A DNA stretch of 64,000 nucleotides from JAKZVK01 sp965248255 (GTDB taxonomy: Bacteria; Acidobacteriota; Terriglobia; Bryobacterales; UBA6623), in assembly GCA_965248255.1 (NCBI GenBank), contig CBDFIW010000004.1, positions 2,976,001 through 3,040,000 of the forward strand, given 5' to 3'. The notes below the pieces were generated by a model. That model was not told the DNA's origin. It searched no databases and saw nothing but the letters and a program-made list of their open reading frames with translations. The first letter of the stretch is position 1, and every line of letters starts with the position of its first letter. A program made the position numbers and the translations under genes. This document shows, piece after piece, positions 46,196-54,384 of the stretch.

Positions 46196-46382
46196 CGCCT
46201 GCCCTCATTCTCCCACGCTTGCAGCAGGGTGTCTCCCACTCGGAAGCAAGCCAGTAGCTGGTTGATGGTCGCCCCCGAGATGTCTCCTTCGAGGTCGCGT
46301 CACTGCCCGATAATCGGGAATTCCTCGGAAGCGTTCCCTGACAGCTAGCCTTGCCGTGGAACCGGAGCGAAATCCACTCTAG

Positions 46383-47861
46383 CTAGGCCTGTGCCCTTAG
46401 CTTCTTCACAAACGGCAAAACCAAGCTCGCGGCGGTCGCCACCAGGAAAAACAGCAGAATCGGGCTCTCCAACATCCCCAGCCAATCCCCCCGGCTCAAG
46501 ATCAACGCCCTTCGCAAGTTCGACTCCATCATCGGCCCCAAAATCAAGCCCAGCACCAGCGGCCCCAGCGGCACGTCCGCCTTGCGCAGCAAGAAGCCGA
46601 CAATCCCTGCCACAAACATCACCCACACATCCACCACGGCGTTGTTCATCGCATAAGAGCCGACCGTGCCGAAAAGAACGATCCCCGCCCACAGCCAGGG
46701 GTTGGGGATACGTAGCGCCCGCGCCAAGGGCTTCGCACCGAGTAGGCCAATCAGCATCATCAACACTGCCGCGAAGGCCATCAAGAACACTAGGCTGAAG
46801 ACGAACGGCCGGTGGTCGCGGAACAGCAACGGCCCGGGCTGGATGCCGTGAATCAGCAGCGCGCCGATCAGTACTGCCGAGACGGCGTCACCCGGGATGC
46901 CGAGTGTCAACATGGTCGTCATCGCTCCGCCAATGGCGCTGTTGCAACCCGCACAGCTCGACGCCAGCCCCTCGATCGACCCCTTGCCGAACTCTTCCTT
47001 GTTCCGTGACAGCCGCCGGGTCTGCTCCCAGGCGATCACCGAGCCGATGTCGCCGCCCGCGGCCGGCACGGCGCCAACGAACGTGCCGATCCCCGCTCCG
47101 GTGAACATCGCGGGCAGCATGCGCCTCCACTGCTTCAGTGTCGGCCAGATGCGACCGAGCGCCGACGGCGCGTCCTCGATCTTGCCGTGGCGGTCGGAGA
47201 TCTGCACCAGCACTTCCGCCAAGCCGAAAAGCCCAATCATCGCCGGCACGAATGAAATGCCGTCGAGGAACTCCGACCACCCAAACGTGTAACGCGGATA
47301 GGCCGTCATCGGATCGAGCCCGACGGTGACCAGCGCCAGCCCGAGCATGCCGGCCAGCATCCCCTTGACCACCCGATCGCCCGAAACACTGGCCATCAAA
47401 CTGATGCCGAAAAGCGCCAGCCCGAAGTACTCGGCCGGACCGAACCGCAGCGCAAACCGGGCGATCGGAAACGCGAAGACCGCGAGGAAGAAGATGCTCG
47501 TGAGCTGCCCTACCGCGGACAGCAGCGCATTGATACCCAGCGCCAGCCCGGCGTGGCCTTGCTTCGAGAGCGGATAGCCGTCCCAGGTCGTGGCAATGGA
47601 CGCCGGCGTCCCCGGAACATTGATCAGAATGGCTGGAATGCCGCCGGCGGGTATCGCCCCGCAGTAGATACCGAGCAGCATCGCCAACCCCTGCTCGGCC
47701 GAGACCCAGAAGGTCAGGGGCGTCAGGACGGCCACGCCCATGGTCGCGGTCAGTCCGGGCAGCGAGCCGAAGATCGCGCCCAGCACGACCCCCACCGCCA
47801 GGAACCCCAGCACCTTCAGTTGCAGGACGGCCATCAGGCCTTCGAGGAGGTCCGCTGTCAT
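46383..47861 (-). CDS. tctA: Tripartite tricarboxylate transporter, large permease TctA
   Basis: 492 residues, about 12 membrane helices. Family motifs: GSLPGLTATMGVAVLTPLTF, GIYCGAIPAGGIPAILINVPGTPASIATTWDGYP, and GNSAIGG-like EGLASSCAGCNSAIGGAMTTMLTLGIPGD in the second half. Imports tricarboxylates or similar acids using an ion gradient, with TctB and the periplasmic TctC. Last gene of the tctCBA unit, 7 nt after tctB. Confidence 0.92.
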   Translation of the reverse strand: MTADLLEGLMAVLQLKVLGFLAVGVVLGAIFGSLPGLTATMGVAVLTPLTFWVSAEQGLAMLLGIYCGAIPAGGIPAILINVPGTPASIATTWDGYPLSKQGHAGLALGINALLSAVGQLTSIFFLAVFAFPIARFALRFGPAEYFGLALFGISLMASVSGDRVVKGMLAGMLGLALVTVGLDPMTAYPRYTFGWSEFLDGISFVPAMIGLFGLAEVLVQISDRHGKIEDAPSALGRIWPTLKQWRRMLPAMFTGAGIGTFVGAVPAAGGDIGSVIAWEQTRRLSRNKEEFGKGSIEGLASSCAGCNSAIGGAMTTMLTLGIPGDAVSAVLIGALLIHGIQPGPLLFRDHRPFVFSLVFLMAFAAVLMMLIGLLGAKPLARALRIPNPWLWAGIVLFGTVGSYAMNNAVVDVWVMFVAGIVGFLLRKADVPLGPLVLGLILGPMMESNLRRALILSRGDWLGMLESPILLFFLVATAASLVLPFVKKLRAQA

Positions 47862-47868
47862 CCAGGTG

Positions 47869-48291
47869 TTACTCCAGAGAGACCCTCAGCCCATATTGAA
47901 ATGCCGCGGTGACCGCCGCCGTCAACACCGCGGCGACCGTCAGGCTTTGGCACCAACGCTCCCCCAGAAACCGCAGGAAGAGGGTCAGGAAAACGAGCGT
48001 GCGGAGCGCGAAGAATCCGGTGCCCCACAACAAAAGGAACAGGAAGGTCAGCCCGATCGCGCCACCGATGGCCCAGTGGTTTTCTATGGCGAACTCTACG
48101 CCGCTGCTGCTGCGAAGAGCCTGCGCTAGCAGCAGTGCCCCGAGCAACAGAATCACCACGCCAATGGTTTGCGGGAAGAAGCCCGGGCCCGGAACGCGCC
48201 CCGCGCCTTCGGGCAAGAACTCCGCGCTGACAACCAGGTATACGCCGAACGCGAGGAAGAGTGCGGCCAAGGTAAGCTGAGACCGATTCAT
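47869..48291 (-). CDS. tctB: Tripartite tricarboxylate transporter, small permease TctB
   Basis: 140 residues with four membrane helices (LTLAALFLAFGVYLVVSA, FFPQTIGVVILLLGALLLAQAL, AIGGAIGLTFLFLLLWGTGFF, VAAVLTAAVTAAFQYGLRV). GRVPGPGFFPQTIG is typical for TctB. Sits between tctC and tctA. Confidence 0.88.
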   Translation of the reverse strand: MNRSQLTLAALFLAFGVYLVVSAEFLPEGAGRVPGPGFFPQTIGVVILLLGALLLAQALRSSSGVEFAIENHWAIGGAIGLTFLFLLLWGTGFFALRTLVFLTLFLRFLGERWCQSLTVAAVLTAAVTAAFQYGLRVSLE

Positions 48292-48309
48292 TCGTCGAGC
48301 ACCTGGCCT

Positions 48310-49269
48310 CTATCGCTCTAACCGCAAGAGCTGCGGAATCTGCTCCGCGAAGAACTCGGCCTGCTGCAAAGCGAAATCACGGAAGTCGTGGCTCCCAAGG
48401 AACGTGGCCTCCATACCGCGCTCGGCGCACAACTTCGCCCAGGCGGGACTCTCAAATCCTTTGCGAAAAGCACTCTCGAGACGCAGCCGGACTTCTTGCG
48501 ACACTCCCGCGGGAGTAAAGAACCCGCTCCACGCCGGTGCCCCGAACGGATAGCCCAACTCGTGAGTCGTCGGGGCGTCGGGAAAGATCGGCGAGCGCGC
48601 CTCGTCGAATACCGCGAGTACCTTCAGCCGGCCGGCTTGGACGTTCGCCACCGCTTCGCCGGCGCCCGCGATCACCGCGTCGACGTGCCCGCCGAGCAAC
48701 GACGTCAACGATCCCGACGACCCGCCGTACGGCACATGGGTCACGCGGATGTCCGCGGCGTGCTCCATCAACAGGGTATTGAAGTGCCAGATCGAGCCCG
48801 TGCCCGAGTTCGCCATAATCAACCCGCCCGGCTCGCCGCGCGCGGCTGCGAGAAAGTCTTCGAGCTTCGCCCACGGGGCGTCGCTCCGCACCACCAACAC
48901 CGGCGGCGTCTTCGACACCATGCAGATCAGGCCCATGTTGTCCGGACCCACGTCGGCATACCCGAGCGTCCTCACCATGGCGATCTCCACTGCCGCATGT
49001 CCCAGCGTGTAGCCGTCGGGAGCGCGCCGCGTCACATACGAGAAGGCCAACGCACCGCTTGCACCCGGCTTGTTCTCGCAGACGACGGGCACCCCGAGGT
49101 CCTTCTCGATGAGGCTGCCCATGAAGCGCGACACGGTATCGGAAATCCCTCCGGGCGACGCCTGCACGATCAGCTTCAGCTCACGAGCGGGGTATGGCCC
49201 GTCGTCCTGCACGCAACCCGCTAGGGCCGAGACCGCCCCGAGAAGGAACGCCAGGCACTTCAAAGACAT
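48310..49269 (-). CDS. tctC: Tripartite tricarboxylate transporter receptor TctC (Bug family), lipoprotein
   Basis: About 319 residues. Signal with lipobox SALAGC, so the mature protein is probably a lipoprotein rather than free in the periplasm. Bug-family motifs: YPARELKLIVQASPGGISDTVSR, VVCENKPGASG, APDGYTLG, SGTGSIWHF, HVPYGGSSGSLTSLLGGHVD. Captures a carboxylate ligand for TctAB. The ATG 49269 follows GAGG at very short distance; a start 12 codons upstream is possible. Confidence 0.88.
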   Translation of the reverse strand: MSLKCLAFLLGAVSALAGCVQDDGPYPARELKLIVQASPGGISDTVSRFMGSLIEKDLGVPVVCENKPGASGALAFSYVTRRAPDGYTLGHAAVEIAMVRTLGYADVGPDNMGLICMVSKTPPVLVVRSDAPWAKLEDFLAAARGEPGGLIMANSGTGSIWHFNTLLMEHAADIRVTHVPYGGSSGSLTSLLGGHVDAVIAGAGEAVANVQAGRLKVLAVFDEARSPIFPDAPTTHELGYPFGAPAWSGFFTPAGVSQEVRLRLESAFRKGFESPAWAKLCAERGMEATFLGSHDFRDFALQQAEFFAEQIPQLLRLER

Positions 49270-49359
49270 CCTCGTAAGGATAGTCCCTCCCGCCCGCCGG
49301 CTCAACCTAACAGACCTCGGAAGCGAAACCGTGGGTCACGCTTTGTAGAATGGAGACCT

Positions 49360-49938
49360 GTGAAGTGGGTCTTCTCGCGGCGTGTTCCGCCGATCACGCG
49401 AATTCTCCTGATTGAAAGTGGGCCGAGGAGCGCCGCAGAGGCAGTCCTGCCCCGGCTGCGCCAGGCCTTCGGACAGGATGCGCCGATCGACCTGCTGACT
49501 TGCTTGGCGGATGATCCGGTTGAGTTGCACGCCGCGGGCAACCGCGGCGGCCAAGTGTGGCGCGTGATCGACTATCCCGATGACGCGGCAAGGTGGCGTC
49601 TCCTCAAAGAAATCCGGGCCGAGCGCCACTCGGTCGTCGCCATTCTCTGCGCCGGAGTGGGAATCATGGCGCCCTGGCGGCGGGCCGCCCTGCTGCTGCT
49701 GCCCGCGAAGTTCCTCGCGGTCAATGAGCATGGGGACTTTTTCTGGCTGGACTACGCCCATGCCGACCACCTCACGCGACTGCTTCTGAATCGGGCCGGG
49801 CTGGAGGGCGACTCCGCCGCCCGTACATTGGCCGGGCTGCTGATCTTTCCGTTTACGCTGGCGTATCTGTTGGCCTACGCCTTCTATGTCCACCTCGTCA
49901 GGCTGGGGCGGATCGCGCTCGGGTTGCACCGGCGGTGA
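49360..49938 (+). CDS. Hypothetical protein with Rossmann-like N terminus and C-terminal membrane helix
   Basis: 192 residues from GTG 49360 (GGAGA 4-8 nt upstream). RILLIESGPRSAAEAVLPRLRQAFG and IDLLTCLADDP resemble the start of a Rossmann or GT-B fold such as glycosyltransferase family 9, but catalytic residues are not recognised. The C terminus has a clear membrane helix (LLIFPFTLAYLLAYAFYVHLV). Function unknown. Confidence 0.5.
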   Translation: MKWVFSRRVPPITRILLIESGPRSAAEAVLPRLRQAFGQDAPIDLLTCLADDPVELHAAGNRGGQVWRVIDYPDDAARWRLLKEIRAERHSVVAILCAGVGIMAPWRRAALLLLPAKFLAVNEHGDFFWLDYAHADHLTRLLLNRAGLEGDSAARTLAGLLIFPFTLAYLLAYAFYVHLVRLGRIALGLHRR

Positions 49939-49991
49939 GGGGGTTAGAGACGTGGCGCTTCGCGGCCCTGAGAACCGAGTAATCGGGACTT

Positions 49992-50018
49992 GTAGGGGCG
50001 GACCCCTGCGTCCGCCCC
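49992..50018 (+). repeat. GC-rich hairpin repeat, copy 3
   Basis: Begins TGTAGGGGCGGAC on the plus strand, about 54 nt after the preceding plus-strand gene; second stem GTCCGCCCC. Inverted relative to copy 4, with which it flanks the gap between two convergent genes. Confidence 0.75.
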
Positions 50019-50082
50019 GCCCTGGCCGTTGGCAATTCCTATTGTCTCTGCGTTGACGGTGAAAGCAGATCAGCGGCGCCGG

Positions 50083-50107
50083 GCCGGACACAGCGGTCCG
50101 CCCCTAC
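50083..50107 (-). repeat. GC-rich hairpin repeat, copy 4
   Basis: Minus-strand read starts TGTAGGGGCGGACC. The TAG in this edge, 50104-50106, is the stop codon of the SDR gene. Confidence 0.75.
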
Positions 50108-50865
50108 AGTCTCCGCAGGTGGAAGCCGCCATCGACATCCAGAGCTTGACCTGTGGAGTAATCGAGCAAACCGTCGGCGACAGCTCGTACCGCCTGGGCG
50201 ACGTCGTCGCTTTCGCCAAGCCGGCCCTGGGGCAGCAGTCCTTCCGACACTAGCTTTTCGTACTTGGCAACGACTGGAGCCACCATGTCGGTGCGGATGA
50301 TTCCGGGCCGAATCTCGAACACGCCGATACCGTCGGGAGCCAGCCGGTCGGCGAAGAGCTTCACCGCCATGCTGAGGCCGGCCTTCGACACGCAATACTC
50401 ACCGCGGTTGGGCGACGAGGTATAGGCGGAGATCGACGTGATGAACACCACGCGCCCCGATTTGCGCTCGCTCATCCAGCGCACGGCAGACTGTGTCAAA
50501 AAGTAGGGGCCTTTCAGATTGGTGTTGAGCACCTCATCGAAGCTTTCTTCGGTGGCTTCGAGCAGATCGAACCGCTGCCGGGGGGCCATACCGGCGTTAT
50601 TGACGAGCAAGTCGAGCTTTCCGAACCGTTCACGGCAGAACGCGAGCAGCGCGTCTCGATCTTCCCGTCGGCTTACGTCTACTTGCAGGATCTCGACACC
50701 GGCCTCCTCCTGTAGAGTGCGGGCGGCATCCTCACGGCTTCGGTAGGTTGCGATCACGCGATGCGTGCTTGACAACTCTTTGGCGATGGCCCGTCCGATG
50801 CCGCGGCTGCCGCCGGTGACGATGGCGACAGGACAATCCGCGTCCGCAGCGGGTAAGTTGGGCAT
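50104..50865 (-). CDS. SDR-family oxidoreductase (3-oxoacyl-ACP reductase-like)
   Basis: 253 residues. Nucleotide-binding motif TGGSRGIGRAIA near 17, NNAGMAPRQ near 94, catalytic Ser in VFITSISAYTS, and Tyr-x3-Lys in GEYCVSKAGLSM. The glycine spacing favours NADPH-type classical SDRs, similar to FabG. Real substrate unknown. Start taken as MPNLPAADADCPVAIVTGG at 50865. The stop codon and last codon fall in a hairpin repeat. Confidence 0.85.
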   Translation of the reverse strand: MPNLPAADADCPVAIVTGGSRGIGRAIAKELSSTHRVIATYRSREDAARTLQEEAGVEILQVDVSRREDRDALLAFCRERFGKLDLLVNNAGMAPRQRFDLLEATEESFDEVLNTNLKGPYFLTQSAVRWMSERKSGRVVFITSISAYTSSPNRGEYCVSKAGLSMAVKLFADRLAPDGIGVFEIRPGIIRTDMVAPVVAKYEKLVSEGLLPQGRLGESDDVAQAVRAVADGLLDYSTGQALDVDGGFHLRRL

Positions 50866-51140
50866 AGCAAACCGTCTATGATAACGGCTCGGCACTTGAC
50901 TCGGGTATGCTCGAAGCAAACCCCGACCACGGTGCTCCAGTGGTTGCACGGTCTTGTGGCGTAGCGCTGCCGGGCGTGACTGCCGATCGAAGCTAGTGGG
51001 GCATCCCGAACGTTCGGTCGCGTATCGGTGAAGCCTAGGCGCTGTTTCTAGAAGCCCCGGCGTGCCGTGCCCCGACGTTACAAACCGAGACGGCGACTGC
51101 CATTGCGAAGCGCACTGTCTAGTGAAAGAGGGTCCCGCTG

Positions 51141-52082
51141 ATGAAGCGCTTCAAGAAGATCCTAGTCTTCGCCGACACGACTTTTGACAAGCATCCCGCA
51201 CTGACCCGCGCCGCTCGGCTGGCCCAGGCCACCGGGTCGACTCTGAAGGTGGTCGACGTCGTGGAGGACGAGCCGCTGTTCCATGCGCGGCTTAACCCGC
51301 CGGCATGGGCGCTGCCCGGCAGGATGGCCGAGCGAAAGGCGGCGCTCCTCGAGAAGCTGGTGGCTCCCTTGCGCGCCAAGGGCTTGCGGGCCAAGACCGA
51401 GGTGCTCTTCGGCAAGCCGTTCGTCGAGATCATCCGCGAAGTGCTGCGCAACCGCCATGACCTGGTGATGAAGACGGCGCATCAAAGCGGGATCCTCCAT
51501 CTGGTCGATTCGACCGCCATGGACCTGCTGCGCAACTGCCCCTGCCCAGTCGAGCTGGTGAAGCCGACAGGCGCGCGCCGCCACCGGAGCATCCTGGCAT
51601 GCGTCGATCCGGTGCGGGACGACCCGCAGCAAGCGGCGATGAACGAAAAGGTGGTCAACGTGGCACGAGCGCTCGCTCAATGGGAGCGCGGCGAGCTGCA
51701 CCTGATTCATGTGTGGAGCGTGTTCGGCGAGAGGATCCTGCGCGGGCATTCCGGCGTGCAGCGCCGCGAGTTGGAGGAGTACGTCGCCTCCAAGCGTGCC
51801 GAGAGACGCCAGGACTTGCGAGATCTCCTTTCTAAGCAGGGCGTGTCTGTCAAGCGCGACCGAATCCACTTCATCAAAGGCAATCCCGGCGAGGCCATAC
51901 CGCGCTTTGCCAAGCGCCGCCGCATCGACCTGGTCGTCATGGGCACCGTCGCCCGCTCGGGCATCGACGGCTTCCTCATAGGCAATACCGCAAAAGGTCC
52001 TAAGCAAGCTCGACTGCTCGTTGCTGGCGGTCAAGCCGGACGACTTCGTATGCCCTGTCCGCCCGAAGAGGTAGCGGCTTAG
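51141..52082 (+). CDS. Universal stress protein with two Usp domains; C terminus frameshifted
   Basis: 313 residues: two tandem Usp domains (KKILVFADTTFDKHPALTRAARLAQ; HRSILACVDPV), the layout of UspE. The second domain ends with the ATP-binding loop MGTVARSGIDGFLIGNTA. After that the frame differs from family members: another frame reads VLSKLDCSLLAVKPDDFVCPVRPKR and ends at 52074, so an indel lies near 51990-51997. The shorter, correct C terminus is seen in the duplicated fragment at 53090-53249. Cytoplasmic stress protein. Confidence 0.82.
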   Translation: MKRFKKILVFADTTFDKHPALTRAARLAQATGSTLKVVDVVEDEPLFHARLNPPAWALPGRMAERKAALLEKLVAPLRAKGLRAKTEVLFGKPFVEIIREVLRNRHDLVMKTAHQSGILHLVDSTAMDLLRNCPCPVELVKPTGARRHRSILACVDPVRDDPQQAAMNEKVVNVARALAQWERGELHLIHVWSVFGERILRGHSGVQRRELEEYVASKRAERRQDLRDLLSKQGVSVKRDRIHFIKGNPGEAIPRFAKRRRIDLVVMGTVARSGIDGFLIGNTAKGPKQARLLVAGGQAGRLRMPCPPEEVAA

Positions 52083-52111
52083 CCCGCGCCGGCGGCCGCG
52101 ATACTCACCGG

Positions 52112-52260
52112 CTTGCCATTCGCGAGCCGAGGAATACATCAAGTGGCGGTCTTCGAGGCGGAGCACAGAGGACGCCGAGTAACGGTACTTGCTGCGGAAA
52201 ACCAACGTCCGTTCGAGGTCACCCACGGGTCGGGGTGATCCGTCCGCGAACTGCGCCGAG
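52112..52260 (-). pseudogene. Fragment of the propeller protein gene (duplicate of 53380-53500)
   Basis: The minus strand reads KYRYSASSVLRLEDRHLMYSSAREWQ, matching RYTSTPSVLSLEDRYLMYYSARDWQ in the gene at 53281-54381. The rest of that gene is absent here. It faces the Usp gene in the same convergent arrangement as the intact copy, which shows a duplicated junction. Confidence 0.65.
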
Positions 52261-52454
52261 AGGCGTTCGGCCATCGTCGCGGCAGGGAAGCCGCTATGAC
52301 CCTTGCGTCGGGTCGCGTACCGCGGTAATTCAGTGCAGTGCTAAGCTGGCGCTTGGGCGATTGCCGGCGGGCTGTAATCTACCGTCCTAGAGAACAGACG
52401 AACCCCTCCCCCAAATCAGGCGCGAAGCAGACCTGCGGGTCCGGATTCTCAGCC

Positions 52455-52778
52455 CTAGCTCGCTTCTTGGACGCTCTCTATTGTGATCCCGCCGTCGGTT
52501 TCACTGCCGGTCACATCGACTTTCTTGCCCTCGAAGCCCGCAATTTTGTCCTGGTTGGCAATAGGATGGATGTTCCCGTCCGCGTCCACTAGGACTGCAG
52601 CCTCGCCGCCCTCAATGCACTTGGCTGCGCAACCTGCGTGGTCGTCCCCAGCCTTTCCTGCTTTGGCACACTTAGCGTCGGTAACATAACCGGTCAAAGT
52701 CGAGGCATCGCTGGTGCCTCCGCACGAGATGCTCAAAGTCACGATCAAGAGCAAAGACACCGCTAGAATTCTATTCAT
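52455..52778 (-). CDS. Small lipoprotein, DUF5818-like
   Basis: 107 residues from ATG 52778 with GGAGG 10 nt upstream. Lipobox LSISC, then GYVTDAKCAKAG, HAGCAAKCIEGGEAAVLVD, DGNIHPIANQDKI and FEGKKVDVTGS. Four cysteines in the mature part and a small beta-barrel pattern recall the DUF5818-type domain common in Acidobacteria. Outer- or inner-membrane lipoprotein, function unknown. It lies between the two halves of the duplication. Confidence 0.65.
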   Translation of the reverse strand: MNRILAVSLLLIVTLSISCGGTSDASTLTGYVTDAKCAKAGKAGDDHAGCAAKCIEGGEAAVLVDADGNIHPIANQDKIAGFEGKKVDVTGSETDGGITIESVQEAS

Positions 52779-53089
52779 AGAATGTGTATCCTCCAACTGG
52801 AACCCTTTAGGGCGATCATGCTGGTCAACTGCCACGTGGTCACCAAGCTGGTTCCTAGTCACTGTCAATTGATACAGTAGTTGCAAGTTCGTATCACTGT
52901 CAACAGGCCGTTCGAGTAGCGGGCATGGCCGTGAGTCCCTCGGCCACATACCCGTCACCGCCAGTCAAGCCGGCACCAAAGTAGGATCTTGGATTGCCAC
53001 CGACGTCGTCCTGGGAAGCTCAGAGGCAGGGCAGGCGCGGCATCAACGCGGATTACGACAGAACGGACAACTCTTGCTTGGCCAGGCGA

Positions 53090-53249
53090 AGAGCGATGGG
53101 ATCTCGTCGTAATGGGCACGGTCGCCTGCTCAGGCATCGACGAGTTCCTCATAGGCAATACCGCCGAGAAGGTCCTAACCAAGGTCGACTGCTCGTTGTT
53201 GACCGTGAAGCCGGACAACTTCGCGTGCCCTGTCCGGCCGAAGGGGTAG
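53090..53249 (+). pseudogene. C-terminal fragment of a universal stress protein
   Basis: Reads DLVVMGTVACSGIDEFLIGNTAEKVL then DCSLLTVKPDNFACPVRPKG and a stop at 53249. This is the last 50 residues of a Usp domain, very close to the end of the gene at 51141-52082, in its unshifted form. The N-terminal part is missing. Confidence 0.75.
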
Positions 53250-53280
53250 CGGCTTCGCCCGCGCCCGCGGGCGATGTGAC

Positions 53281-54381
53281 TCACGGCCGTTTGGATAACA
53301 CAGCGACTCCGATGTGCCCGTAGACGCCGGCGGAGTCCGTTCGTGTTCTCCCCTGGTTGTCTATGTACTCGTTCTGCCAGTCGCGCGCCGAGTAGTACAT
53401 CAAGTAGCGGTCTTCGAGACTGAGCACCGAGGGCGTCGAGGTGTATCGGCCGTCAAAGCGATCCTTGCGGTGGGAAGCCGGAAACGCGACCCGGCTGTGA
53501 TCGGTTTCCCAGTTTGAGCCATCCCGGGAAGTCGCGCAGAATATCTCGAAGGTTCCACCGTCGAGGTGGCAGCCGTACCACATGTAGTATGTGTCGCCCT
53601 GTCTTAGGACGAACGGATAGACGGTCGAGTTCGCCCTCCCCGTCGGCCGCAGAACAGGCTGATCAGAGCGCGTCCATCCGATGCCGTCGGTTGAGGTGAA
53701 CTCGTATACGTTCTTATAGAGATCGCTGGGCGGGTGTTCAAGACTTGGCCGTGAGCCCATCCACATGCGATAGCGTCCCGGGCCTTCTTTGATGACTGAA
53801 GGCGAACGGCCTGATTCGTAGATTGGCTCGGGGTGAATCCGCCACCGGATTCCGTCGCTGCTGGTGGCGTAGCCGAGCGCCTGTGTCATCTCGGTCATCT
53901 GTCCCGCCTCATCGCGCTCAATCTCCGTCACCGACACGAACCACATCTTGTAGATGTGCTCCTCGTCGTCGAACATCACAAAAGGTGTTTGAAAGTTCGA
54001 GCCCCAGGGTAGGTCGTCGCCCGTCAGGATCGGATTGGCGTCGTGCTCCCGCCAGTCGATGCCGTCGTCGGACTCGGCGTACCCGAGGGCGATGTCGCGA
54101 GCACGGGAGCCGGTCGAGGTGCCGAGATACCACATCTTGAACTTGCCGTCCCGGCGGAGGACGTAAGGGGTATAGAGAACAACCCTCGACCAAGCTTGCT
54201 TGGTCGTGCCGGCTGAGAGAATCGGCTCCGGCCTTCTCTCCCATGGTTGCGGACGTTGATCGAGCAAACGGGGGACGAGGCTTGCGCCGGCCTCATCAGT
54301 TGAGGGAGGAGAGGCGTCGGGCGATCCCGAGCATGCCAGGCCGGCGAGGAGCAGACACAGTCCAAGCGATAGACGAATCAC
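53281..54381 (-). CDS. Lipoprotein with five-bladed propeller fold (GH32/43/130-like)
   Basis: 366 residues, lipobox LAGLAC. Repeated blades are visible: YTPYVLRRDGKFKMWYLGTS, GYAESDDGIDWREHDANPIL, GYATSSDGIRWRIHPEPI, YPFVLRQGDTYYMWYGCHL and CATSRDGSNWETD. The D/DGxxW pattern is typical of propeller glycosidases or phosphorylases of these clans, but I cannot assign catalytic acids. Probably extracellular and membrane-anchored. It lies 3 nt after the DUF3604 gene, so the pair is an operon. Confidence 0.72.
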   Translation of the reverse strand: MIRLSLGLCLLLAGLACSGSPDASPPSTDEAGASLVPRLLDQRPQPWERRPEPILSAGTTKQAWSRVVLYTPYVLRRDGKFKMWYLGTSTGSRARDIALGYAESDDGIDWREHDANPILTGDDLPWGSNFQTPFVMFDDEEHIYKMWFVSVTEIERDEAGQMTEMTQALGYATSSDGIRWRIHPEPIYESGRSPSVIKEGPGRYRMWMGSRPSLEHPPSDLYKNVYEFTSTDGIGWTRSDQPVLRPTGRANSTVYPFVLRQGDTYYMWYGCHLDGGTFEIFCATSRDGSNWETDHSRVAFPASHRKDRFDGRYTSTPSVLSLEDRYLMYYSARDWQNEYIDNQGRTRTDSAGVYGHIGVAVLSKRP

Positions 54382-54384
54382 GTT

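Noticed and set aside
49360..49938. Glycosyltransferase family 9 assignment
   Set aside because: Only the first strand and helix resemble a GT-B fold and the protein is too short; kept as hypothetical.
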